64,000 bases of DNA. It comes from Charina bottae. Taxonomy: Eukaryota > Chordata > Lepidosauria > Squamata > Charinaidae. The notes beneath the pieces were generated by a model. The model did no database searches and had not been told where the DNA came from. It saw only the letters and a list, made by a program, of their open reading frames with translations. The DNA lies in assembly GCA_023362775.1 (NCBI GenBank), contig JALMGJ010000008.1, forward strand, positions 41,304,501-41,368,500. Reading direction: 5' to 3'. Shown here one piece after another: positions 1 to 64,000 of the stretch (position 1 is the first letter of the stretch; every line of letters starts with the position of its first letter). The position numbers and the translations under genes were made by a program.

Positions 1-399
1 AAGTTACTAATACGCCTATCAAAACTACAGGTCACAGGATGGTTGTTTAATTGACAACCAATGACATTATCAATTATTTTAGCCACATACAAAAGAAGCC
101 CAGATTTAACCTCCTTACTTCATATGTGAATGGTGTAGGAGGGAACATCACTTCAAAACTGTAATAAATTACGGAATGGTATGTCTAAATTGGACCACGA
201 GCCTTTCAGAACAGTGACGCTTTCAAATTAAAACAGCAAGATGCATCATTAGTTTCATCACCTATGTTTAGTTAGGTTGAGTTTTGCCTTTTAGAACCTA
301 TATCCTTCCCAGCATCTTGCACTTTCTCCACAATTTCATCTCCATGAAAATTATATATGAACATAAGCAAAAGTAAGGGGAAGCAATTTCAAGTAAACA
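1..399. other. Intron 14 of the long BMP2K isoform; nothing recognised
   Basis: AT-rich sequence left of the predicted polyadenylation signal. No exon, RNA gene or repeat family was recognised. Confidence 0.5.
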
Positions 400-891
400 C
401 ACTGGCTTTTTGACTTGAAGACAGTTTATTCAACTATTGTTATTTCAGAACAATAAAGCAGCCTTGAACATTAAGCTACTCAAAATACATTACAAACATT
501 AACATAATGTACTGGGTCATTTTCTCTCTTCCAGGCACTTTCAAAAAGCATTTCAGACCCACAGAATCTCCTCTTCTGGTGTGCAAAAGAACAAAACTGC
601 AAAGTGAAGCAATGCACACTGCTTGACTGGTATTCTGCAGGGTTACACAAACTTTTTTTTGCATTTGCATTTAACACTCAAGTAATTATTCAAGAGATGA
701 CCCTGACATTTTCTGTGGTTTTACAAAATGTTAAATTATTTCTATTGCACACATTTTTGTGACAGAAGGACAAGTCATACAGCAGGCCTAGTCTGCCCTC
801 AAATGCTCAGAAAGAGTTCTCTCTACCAGACTGTGTGGCCCTTGAACAAAACAGTCTCCAGCACTGTCAGTTGTACCTAAAGAGCTTTTAT
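400..891 (-). other. BMP2K: Probable 3' UTR of the short BMP2K isoform
   Basis: Sequence after the read-through stop. It contains AATAAA signals on the minus strand directly at the stop (TTTATT at 887-892 and 891-896 on plus) and another at 425-430, about 460 nt downstream. No other coding frame is supported. The extent is inferred; the cleavage site cannot be seen. Confidence 0.6.
425..430 (-). terminator. Candidate polyadenylation signal AATAAA
   Basis: TTTATT on plus equals AATAAA on the minus strand, about 460 nt past the short-isoform stop. Two overlapping AATAAA copies also sit at 887-896, partly inside the stop codon; the distal one leaves a more usual 3' UTR length. Confidence 0.5.
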
Positions 892-54675
<53,784 letters not shown>

Positions 54676-54929
54676 GGCGGGCGAGAAGCGTGTCGACTCG
54701 GGAGGAAGCGACTGAGGGGAGGAGGCGCCGCCCAAGGGGCCGCCTGCCCTTCCCCGAGGGGCTGGGAGCGCGACGGGGCTCGCGCGCCCGTCCCCGCACT
54801 GGGTAGCCCGAGGCGACCGCCGCCCCTCTTGCAGCCTGGAGCCGCCCAGCTCCCCCTCGCCTCACATTCCGAGCGGAAGGTCCCTGGGAGGGAAGCCGAG
54901 CCAAGCCTGGCGGCGGCCGCCCCCGCTCG

Positions 54930-54950
54930 CAGCAGCAGCAGCAGCAGCAG
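54930..54950. repeat. (CAG)7 in the 5' region of BMP2K
   Basis: Seven CAG units on plus, CTG on the gene strand, about 255 nt upstream of the start codon; may lie in the 5' UTR or the promoter. Confidence 0.9.
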
Positions 54951-55449
54951 CGCCGCCTCCCGCCCGGACCGGCTCGCGGCGCTGAGGGAGAGGCCCCTCC
55001 CCCACCCAGCCAGCCGCGCCACAGGGGACGGGGCTTCGGCGTTCCGCTTAGCGCGTGCGCACTGCAAAGCGCGAGAGTGGAGCTTCGTCCCGGCTCTCAG
55101 GCTGGCTCGCTCGCCGGAGAGGCTAGGGGGGTGGGGCCAGGAGGGAGGGGCGTGTCTTTGTGTGAGGGGGGGGGATGTGAGAGGGGGGGGGAAGGCTCGC
55201 GCAAGCGCGCTGCTGACTTTCCCTGCCTGTTAACCTCCCTCGTCACCCCCTCCTCCCGCTGCCGGAAGTGAGGTTGGGGTGCCCAGAGGCGATCTCTCCG
55301 TTGCTGCGGGGGTTGCGCGCGGTTGTTGTGCTTCTTGGGTGGGGGTCTCGATGTCGGCTGGAGCTCCCCCACTTGATTACGTCACCTTGCTCCCTACTCC
55401 TGCAAGGGCATGGCAGTTCCCATCATCTTCCCCACAGTGATGAAGTGCC

Positions 55450-55999
55450 TTAAAATGTTGGGCTGTTTCCTGGGGAAAACCCGGTGCAAGCCTATCCTTG
55501 GCTCACTGCGTGGTGTGGGACCCTGAGTCCAACCTGCCTCACAGGGTTCTTGGGGAAAAAACGAAGATGAGATTTATGCATGTTGCCTTGGCTCAGGATA
55601 CTAAATTAATAAAGCATGGATGCTCCATGCTCCACACTTCTGAGGGCACCAAGTTGGAAAAGACTTTGGGGTGAAGCTCTGCCTTTCTTGGGGCAGGATT
55701 TGTGCAACATCTGTTTGGGTTTTAGTGCCAAATTGTTGATTAAACTACATTTTATGTGCATGCAAAGTAGATTTGCAGAACTCACTGGCCCAAGGATTCT
55801 TTTTTAAAAAACTATGCATGAATCATATAGAACTAGGCAGAGGAACATACAAAACATGGAATAGCCAATCAGAAAGGCCTGTTTGGGATTGAATTTTCTA
55901 TGCAGATTTTCTCTGACATTACATTTTGGATAAGCTATAAAATTTTATTATTTTAAGTAATTGAGCCCGCTGAAACGTTGAGCATCCTTGCCATAAATA
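55450..55999. other. Upstream intergenic DNA, nothing recognised
   Basis: No gene or repeat family identified; a body-like string CCAACCTGCCTCACAGGGTT near 55529 hints at a SINE remnant. Confidence 0.35.
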
Positions 56000-56007
56000 A
56001 ACTAGAG

Positions 56008-56276
56008 CAGGGCTTTCCAAAGTTTTCCCGCGGCGACACACCAACCACTGTTGGTGTGTCGCCGCGGGAAAACCCGGAAGTGCCACCGTTGCGGCAGCGC
56101 GCAAAAACCCAGAAGCGCTACTGCCACTTTCGGGTTTTTGCATGCCGCCGTTGGTGTGTCGCCGCGGGAAAACCCGGAAGCGCTGATGATGATCAGCGCT
56201 TCCGGGTTGTGTGGCGACACACCAGACTGTGTGGCGACACACTTTTGTGTCACGACACACAGTTTGGAAAGCTCTG
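56008..56276. mobile_element. hAT MITE
   Basis: CAGGGCTTTCCAAAGTTTTC to AGTTTGGAAAGCTCTG; perfect TSD AACTAGAG (56000-56007, 56277-56284). Interior of GGCGACACACCA and CCCGGAAGCGC units. Confidence 0.93.
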
Positions 56277-56284
56277 AACTAGAG

Positions 56285-58885
56285 TCATGTTATCTGAACC
56301 TGTTACCTGCATCTTTATGATCCCACGCAAACCCTACGTTCCTTCAAAAGTCTCTCATAAAAGTTGGAATAGCAGGAAAGCGGATCTTTATAGAGAATAT
56401 CCAATAATACGAGGGTGATTCATGGTATTATAGAAGTCCTTTGAAACTACCTTATTGTGTGAACCTAACATCTATGATTCAGACTGAAAAAACTGTTAAG
56501 TGTGTGGGCCAATGCATGTCTTAATTACCAAAATGACATTCGATGTCAATACCCTATTTGCTACTTAACTCCGGTTAACTCAGTCCAGTTGTCTGGCTTT
56601 CTGTGAATGATGAGTTAACCGGAGGATGTTTCCTGTAACTCGGGAAACAAAAGGTGGATGTTATAGGTTGCTAAAGATACTGAAAATTCATCTGCTTATA
56701 CTTCCCAGAAAAAGCAAGGTGCAGTTCTGTCATCTGGAGGCTAGCATATGCTCCCAGAAACATATTTAACTAGCTGAAACCACTTCATTTTAGCAAAAGT
56801 TATCAGGAGTTTTAATACATGGAAGAAGTTTGAGTTTTGATGCCACTGCAGCTACTCCTTTAATTGAGGTTGTAAGCTTTATTCATTTCTATCCCAACAT
56901 TATTTCAGAACCTGGGTCCATTTCATTCTTTGAAATAAGCATACAGAATGGTAATACTAATGGTCAGGGAATTAAAACCAAGGCAAAATACTGGCAGAGT
57001 TTGGTAAACATGAGCTGAGTTAAAACACATCCTGGAGGCCCTATTAAAAGAATTCTAGGTAAAATATCAATTTATTGAAGACAGAAATGGACATGAAGTC
57101 ACAAGAAGCTGATCCACATTAATTTTAATTCAAAACTAGGCTTTGAATAGCCACCCAGATTTTTACACATTTTATTATATTGACTATTTCTCATACTCTA
57201 TGGATCAGTCAATGTCTATCACTTATCTAGGCTTGTGTTGATAACCTATAAGAGTGGGTTTGGACTGTTAAAAGCTATATTTCAGAGTTCCCCGTTGGGG
57301 GAGATGGGCGGTTATATAAATTAAATAAATAAATAAAAATATTCTTAACTATTTTTACCTCTTTAACTCAGCTTGAGATTGCCATTTAAAAACACTTCTC
57401 AGTTGTTAGAGTTTATCTAATTAATTTTAAAATGCAGAGAGATCCCATGGTGTATATAATATAAAGCTGTTTGGATGTTAAGGTATCTGGACTGAAAAAT
57501 ATCAGTAAGATTAACACTTCTTTTAAAAATGGTCTTCAAAACCGGTCTGCTCCAGCTTCAGTCTCTTTGGTTTCCAAATGTACAAGCCTAAAAAGACAGA
57601 CATCGCCGCCCCCCCCCCCCACTTCATCCTGGCAAACAAATTGAAACCAAATGAAGTCATTCAGAACCTTTCCCAACTTGCTCCTAAGCACAGCATGAAG
57701 ATGTGACAGCAACCTGTCCTTTGGCCACGTTTTCATGCTGTTGCCGCCCTCTCATCCCCAGTCCTGAGGCCACTTGGATATATTCTTAGCTGTTTCATTT
57801 TAAAATAGTGTTTCCCTCTTACCCCAACGCTATTTTTGCTGTGGACGTGATCTGGGATGCCTCACTGACCTTTGGGCTGCAGATATAGTCAGCAGCTGGA
57901 ATCCTCCCAAATCTTATTGTCTACTTTAGGCTGCTGAAGGCACATCCTTCCCACACACACAGTCACTGGGCACGGCCCTCTATGGCCATTTTTCCCTGGG
58001 CTTCACAAGGGAGTGGACCCTTACTTTCCACGGAAGCATCTGCCCGCATATTGCCTGATGCTTCTGGTAGGGCTTGTTGGTTATTATGTGATGTCCTTAT
58101 AAACATGGCTTTAGCATTCTTCCCTTCTGTTGCAGCACTAGTTGAGATGGTGTCTGTTATCAGCTATGTCTTTGGAACACCTTCCTTCTCCATTCCTTGG
58201 CAGAAGACAATTCTAGCTTTTTCCTAAATATGAACCAGCAAGCAAAGTAGCAATAAGGATTCAGTCCACCACACCCATCCCGACACCCATGTTTCAAGGC
58301 AATGCTATGCCACTGTTCAGAACAGCCTGATGGGCAGATAACTGGCTTAATGGGTGTAGGGAAGGGTTGCATGAACATCACCTCATGGTTTCTCAAGCCA
58401 TGTTTCTCAGGCCATGTTGGCCAGGTTACTTGACAGATGCCTAAATCCATCATCCTAAACATCTTTCTAAGGAGAGCAGCTGTGGGCATGTGGTGGGAAG
58501 GGGAACAAAGCCAGGGAATCCATTATCTCCTTGCCTGAACTTGGCCCGCAGTAAGAAAGACAGGACAGTGCTATTTCTCAGCCTCATTTCTGTAGGAGGA
58601 TAGAGACTTACAGTGGAGAACACACATTTTGATGCTTGCTTAGGGACTGATGGTAAGCAGAGCCCGCGGAGTCACTGCCATAGGAGGAAACAATACATGT
58701 TGCCAGATATTGGTACATATGCCTCAATTTAAGGGTCTCTGGTAGAGTCAGAGGAGATAATGTGGGAAGGATGGGGTGGGGTGAAGGCATCTAAATAGAT
58801 CCAATTGGGACCGGCTTGCCCTCCCTGCACAGATGGGAAAGGCAAGAAGCAGGGGAACAAACAGTCAGGTCTTGCCATGACCATA
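56285..58885. other. Intergenic DNA with one L2 tail
   Basis: Only an L2-type tail at 57288-57340 (GTTGGGGGAGATGGGCGGTT then TAAATAAATAAA) is recognised; the rest is unassigned. Confidence 0.45.
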
Positions 58886-58893
58886 ATCTGGAC

Positions 58894-58963
58894 CAGTGTT
58901 TCACAATCTTGACAGCTTGAAGATGGGTGGACTTCAACTCCCAGAATTCCCCAACCAACACTG
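58894..58963. mobile_element. Short hAT MITE (70 bp)
   Basis: CAGTGTTTCACAATCTTGAC to CAACACTG; TSD ATCTGGAC/ATCCGGAC (7 of 8). Shortened relative of the palindromic family. Confidence 0.75.
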
Positions 58964-59086
58964 ATCCGGACTCAGCACCAGCCTAGTCTTGCTGCCAACC
59001 CACTGCAATCTGGAATTTCTGAAGTTGGCTGAAGAAAAAGCCAAAAGCAGGCATGCATCTTAGGCTGCAGTGCAAAATTGCCCTTA

Positions 59087-59299
59087 CAGGTAGTCCTTGC
59101 ACAACTGCCTCGTACAGTGACCATTCGGAGTTACGACGGTGATGAAAAAGTAACTTTGTGACCAATCCTCGCATTGACGACCCTCGCAAAGGAAAGCTGA
59201 AGTCAGATCATAAGTACAGTCATGGTTTCACTTAGCAACCGCTTCACTTAACAACTGGGTTGCCAGTCCCAACTGTGATCACTAAACAAGGACTACCTG
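59087..59299. mobile_element. CAGGTAGTCC MITE, short copy
   Basis: TA|CAGGTAGTCCTTGC to AAGGACTACCTG|TA, 213 bp. Confidence 0.88.
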
Positions 59300-59914
59300 T
59301 AGTGTCTCTACAAAATGCATCTTCTTCACTGCTGACAAACTAAAGGGCCCTTTCCCTGCTCCAGCCCATGAATGCTTCAGTCATCTTTTACTGTAAGAAT
59401 ATGACAGTAGAGGGTTTTTTTTTTCTCCTTTAGAGCATCCAATGACAGCCACAAGGTATATAAATTCTTCACCACCTATTATGTTGGAAACAAAGTCAGA
59501 GGGCCAGTACTAGGTTGGATGAGATCAGAACCAACTTAGTTCTAGCAGCAGTTTTTCTAGAAAAAAAAATCATCTAGTAGTTTTTTTTTTTAATTATCTT
59601 CTGGCACTGAAGATAAGTCAAATTTGAAAAGAATTTGCAGACCAAGAGCTAAGTTTGAGAAAAAATCAAGCAGAGTAAAACACATGTATTGTACCAAGAA
59701 AATCCTAAGCTCCAATGTTGTCGTCATCTCTAGTCAAACCATCATGATTAGCAGTTTGGGGGAGGCCCTTCTTTGAAATCTGTGAGAGCACCCGCTAACC
59801 AAGATAGCTAATTCTGCATTCCAGTTCCCTCCAGATGCATTGGACTTCAGCTCCCATAATCCACCAGTTGGCACATGTATCTTCTCTGCTACAGTAGGAA
59901 AGCAGATTTATATG

Positions 59915-59950
59915 AGTTCCCCGTTGGGGGAGATGGGCGGTTATATAAAA

Positions 59951-59998
<48 letters not shown>

Positions 59999-60006
59999 AA
60001 TAATAT
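59915..60006. repeat. L2 tail with (AAAT)n
   Basis: CCCCGTTGGGGGAGATGGGC then more than ten AAAT units; the same tail occurs at 57288 and 63897. Confidence 0.85.
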
Positions 60007-60024
60007 GGAAACTAAAATCTAAGC

Positions 60025-60286
60025 CAGGGCTTTCCAAAGTTTTCCCGCGGCGACACACCAACCGCCGTTGGTGTGTCGCCGTGGGAAAACCCGGAAGTGC
60101 GGCAGCGCGCAAAAACCCAGAAGCGCTGCTGCCGCTTTCGAGTTTTTCCGCGCCGCCATTGGTGTGTCGCTGCGGGAAAACCCGAAAGTGCTGATGATGA
60201 TCAGCGCTTCCGGGTTGTGTGGCGACACACCAGACTGTGTGTGGCGACACACTTTTGTGTGGCGACACACAGTTTGGAAAGCTCTG
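60025..60286. mobile_element. hAT MITE
   Basis: Close sister of the 56008 copy; perfect TSD ATCTAAGC (60017-60024, 60287-60294). Confidence 0.93.
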
Positions 60287-61018
60287 ATCTAAGCCATTGT
60301 GGGTTCAAACAATTGTAAGAGAGATTTGAGGAAATCAGTGGAAACACTTCTAGGCTAGATAATTATCCAGGGAAATCTGAGCAAACTAGTGGAAATGCTC
60401 GAAGTCCAGGTATTAAAGTCTGCCTAGAGAATTCAGTTCAGTTTCAAATACTGTCTAGATGTACTTAACCTGAAGAATTAATTCTGCACTTGCATTTGAA
60501 AGGTCATCACCAATATAAATATATAAAGGATTTCATCATCAATTTCTCCTGTTTTTCTTTCAAATGGCAGCAATTTTGCTATCCTTTCTTGAGTCATCAA
60601 CTTCCAGCGGCCCCCAAGAAGTCATCTGTGGCCCACGTCACCACTGGTTAAAACAAGTATCAGCTAAATAATGCTACCAAACACATAACACAGCCCCGTT
60701 TATCTTTAAAGCCATCTATAGTCATCAAATGTAGTAGTTTCATCTGTGTCCTTGAAAAAGGGAGAATAAGATGATGTATGCACAGGTATACCCATGCACT
60801 TCCCAGGAAAAGCAGAAAACTTCAGTGCCTCGTGCACAAACTTCAAAACTGTGCCAAGTTTTCATCTTTGTAGAAGGGATAGCCTACCACCAGGCAAAGT
60901 GGTGCAAAATCTTGGTTGATATTTGGTAGAAGACAGCAGTGGCCGCCTCCCTGTTGTTTCTCTGGTTGCTCCTTGGCATCTCCTCAATTAGTCTTCTGCC
61001 TCCAGGTGTGATGTAAGG

Positions 61019-61153
61019 CAGGGTTCCTCAACCTCAGCCATTTTAAGATGTGTGGACTTCAACTCCCAGAATACTCCAGCCAGCATTGCTGGCTGGAGTA
61101 TTCTGGGAGTTGAAGTCCACACATCTTAAAATGGCTGAGGTTGAGGAACCCTG
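61019..61153. mobile_element. Perfectly palindromic hAT MITE (135 bp)
   Basis: Two 67-nt arms that are exact reverse complements around a single central base; ends CAGGGTTCCTCAACC and GGTTGAGGAACCCTG. Perfect TSD ATGTAAGG (61011-61018, 61154-61161). Confidence 0.95.
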
Positions 61154-61161
61154 ATGTAAGG

Positions 61162-63238
61162 TACCTTCCAGAATTCAACTGCCCATCCAATTCAGATATG
61201 TCCATGGAAGAGAAGGAAAATAACTTTGCCCTTTGCCTTAGGCAGCAAAATGTTATGAGTAGTCTGTGTAGAGACCTGGCAGAGGACATGAATGTGTTGG
61301 GTCCCCAGAAGAATTCATACTCAGAAGTGGGCATGGTGGGTGGTTCCTACAGGTACATGAAGCCTTCAACCTAATTGCACACCCCCTCTGCTTAATTTCC
61401 GCCTTCGTGAGATCCATTCAGATCTTTGCTATGAGCCTCTTTCTCTTTTCTCGACTTGTTTCTTGAGAAAAAGAGAAAAGGATCTCCGTAGCCATCTCTT
61501 CCCTGGTGATTGATAGCATCCTCTAGCATCACCCAACCGTAATTGTTCCAACTGAGCTTTAAGAAGGGCAGGCTTTACAGGATTTTTCTTCCAAGATGGC
61601 TGAGTGATGCCAAAATATGCTATAAATCACTAGTAAGGAAACGGGCAGGAAGAGAATGGGCCTGGTCCACTCTTTGCTTTAACTGTATCCACCATGCAGC
61701 CCCCAACAGATCACCCTTGAGGGCCCTCAATAGCTGAGAGGTTGCCTGCTTCTGCCTTGCAGAGAGAAGACTGAATTGCACTCATAAACTTAATTTGCAA
61801 TTCTCACACTGTTTCTATCTTTATACAGCAGCCTTGGCCAAAGGCCACCTGAGAATTTCTTCTTACTTAGCCCATTAACTTCATGATTGTCTCCTTAGAA
61901 ACAATAAACAGAATGGGTGATTGTGTAAACATCTGGGCATTCCAGGCCCCTGTACATCCTGCTAAAACAGGTCTCACCAATTAGAGAGAGCATGTGAACC
62001 AAGGATTTCGTGGATTGCTGTGGTTTTTTTTTCTAATCAGAATGAAGAGTCTGAACTAGAAGAGTTGCATCACTGACTATTATTAATCTGTGGGCACTTG
62101 AAATGTTGGAAGGTGATACATCAAGAATGCTGCCCACTTAATATAGAAACCAAATCTTTGGAAAGAACCTTCCTTCCCCCTTCCCCCTCCCCTTCCCTCC
62201 TTCCCTCCTTCCTGTGGTGCACCTAATGGAGGCATTAACAAAAAAAAGCAATATTGTTGGGGGGGGGGAAGGACAAAAATGTGCCAGACACATGCATGTT
62301 GCCCTTGAGATTACCATGATTATTGATGTGGTGCTTTTAGGTAAATAATTCAACCTATTTCCAATAGATAGAGTGTCTTAAAAAACTATACATAGACAGT
62401 TCTACATAGAAATTCCAAATGAAGCTTTTTAGAATCTCTTTATCTGTTTCACTTCCTCCCACCTTGACTCATGCAGCTTCTCTCAGTACTTTCATTTCTG
62501 GGGTCATTCAGAGCTGGGGGGAGGGATGGGAAGAGAGAAAAATAATTCTTTCCTGGGCATCTTGGATTCCACACCTTTGTCATCCAGTCATCTCCGATAC
62601 CTTCCAAACGTTGGAGCCCTCTCTGCTCAGAGGCTCCCTCCCTTGGGTACTGCATGGTCTTCAACTCAGATTCTCCCTTCACCTTGATACACAGGTGTCT
62701 CCAAGTCACACTACACAAAACCAAGAATGTCCAACAACCTCCCTTTCCGTTGCTTAACACCACTGCCTTTTATATATTTTCATATAAGGTTAACATGCCT
62801 ACATCCAGGCATTTTAATTAGACACAAAGCTTCTCACTGCTCTGGGACATTAGTCCTGATATTGGCACAGAGAAAAACACTAACCTTGAGACCATGACAT
62901 CATCCCATGTCCATCAGGGCATCTCACCCTGCCACAAATATCCAATTTAAAAAAAACAATTTGTATATAATGTTTGGAAACTAAACACATCTTCATGACA
63001 AGGAAATGAAGCCATTATCACTATGAGTAAGCTTTTAAGACAGTAAAGCTAGAATGGCAACTCATCTATAAATAAATAAATATCACAAAACAGGAAGTAT
63101 TTAAAAAAATCAGCTTGGCATTTTGGTATAGGCAGAACATAAGTCTTCCCTTTAGGGGTTCTTCTCCATAGCTCAGGTAAAGTGTTTTCCTTGTGCTCTA
63201 CTACGGATCCACATCCCAAATGTCTTGCTCTACTTAAT
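61162..63238. other. Intergenic DNA, nothing recognised
   Basis: No gene found. A pyrimidine-rich mirror-like run (CCTT/CCCTT) at about 62168-62212 is the only notable composition feature. Confidence 0.4.
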
Positions 63239-63239
63239 G

Positions 63240-63350
63240 CAGAGCTTTCCAAACTTTTCATGTTGGTGACACACTTTTTAGACATGCATCATTTTGCGAC
63301 ACACTCTTACAGCAGGGCATCATTTTGTGACACACTCTTACAGCAGGGCA
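63240..63350. mobile_element. hAT MITE, left-end fragment
   Basis: CAGAGCTTTCCAAACTTTTC and two GACACACTCTTACAGCAGGG units; the right terminus is missing. Confidence 0.75.
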
Positions 63351-63896
63351 CTAATGATAGGCACTAATCTTGGAACCAAATTTTCACAAACGTTTGGATC
63401 CAGTCCTTTGAATCCCTCCAAAGGTTACCATCAAATTGTAATGCTTAACACAACAGAAGGGGACCATTATTACATACATTGGGAATAATGGTATAAACAG
63501 TCCTTAATTTAATGAACTGTAAATTCAAGTACTTGAAAAATAATTTTTGTCCTAGTTCCCACATTCTTCAATGTTCTCACCCTGCCTACTTTTTGCTGCT
63601 CAAAAGCCAACTTACATATGCCTTACATGGGAAGATATGCAGCAGTTTAAGGGTGGGATGATGCTTTGATCACATCTGGAAATGCAGAACATCTGGGTGC
63701 AGGGGTGGGTTGGAGAAGAGAAGAAAGAAACACAAGGTGATTTCTTAAGGAAGCTGCCCTGATTTCACTGGGATTTACTTGAAATTAAGCAAACATTTTG
63801 GCTGTGGCCTCAAGCAGATAGAAAGGGAAGAGAATAAAGAATAAGTTAAGTCATCTGGAAGGTATTGGGAAAATAACAAGATGCTTAAAACATGTA

Positions 63897-63947
63897 ACTC
63901 CGTTGGGGGAGATGGGCGGTGATAAATTTGAATTATAAATAAATAAA

Positions 63948-63990
<43 letters not shown>
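63897..63990. repeat. L2 tail followed by (CT)n
   Basis: CTCCGTTGGGGGAGATGGGC, AAATAAATAAAT, then about 19 CT units to 63990. Confidence 0.85.
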
Positions 63991-63993
<3 letters not shown>

Positions 63994-64000
63994 ACACACA

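Overview
The window is from a vertebrate nuclear genome, most likely a squamate reptile (snake or lizard). The grounds are a split, intron-rich gene with GT-AG splice sites and a CpG-island promoter, plus a repeat set typical of squamates: a long open Bov-B (RTE) LINE, Sauria-type tRNA SINEs with a Bov-B-like 3' tail, L2 LINE debris, L1 fragments, Tc1 elements and many hAT MITEs. Species cannot be settled from sequence alone.

One protein-coding gene is recognised: BMP2K (BIKE, the NAK-family kinase related to AAK1), on the minus strand. Its start codon is at 54675 inside a CpG island (about 54.1-55.4 kb) and 14 coding exons run leftwards to 930. All exon phases join into one open frame: glycine-rich loop and VAIK lysine in exon 2, HRDLK in exon 4, DFG in exon 5, then a Q/H/P-rich tail (exons 11-13) and an NPF-containing segment (exon 14). 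Reading through the exon 14 donor gives a 12-residue tail and a stop, then AATAAA signals; this fits the known short BMP2K isoform (about 622 aa here). The exons of the long C-terminus lie beyond the left edge. Intron 13 uses a GC donor.

Intron 1 is about 28.7 kb and is where most large insertions lie: an L1 fragment with a nested hAT element (32-33 kb), an intact Tc1 transposon with a 340-codon transposase inside an older hAT element (33.6-35.5 kb), an L1-like element lacking ORF2 (38-39.9 kb), a Bov-B LINE with a 919-codon ORF (42.4-45.2 kb), and two Sauria SINEs, one between 115-bp direct repeats. A third Sauria SINE lies in intron 1 beside exon 2, and a fourth, between 50-bp repeats, is in intron 2. 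Introns 4-12 carry a decayed Tc1, a second damaged copy of the active-looking Tc1, L2 debris, Penelope-like fragments in inverted orientation and a 138-bp foldback. Right of the CpG island (55.4-64 kb) is upstream intergenic DNA with MITEs and L2 tails and no recognised gene.

The mobile elements form partnerships. Bov-B and two SINE families share the same 3' end, the expected arrangement when a LINE mobilises SINEs in trans. One tRNA-type SINE head occurs with two different tails, one Bov-B-like and one L2/CR1-like. The hAT MITEs carry 8-bp target duplications, and the Tc1 elements and a CAGGTAGTCC-ended MITE family carry TA duplications, so the boundaries given are mostly defined by target-site duplications seen in the sequence.
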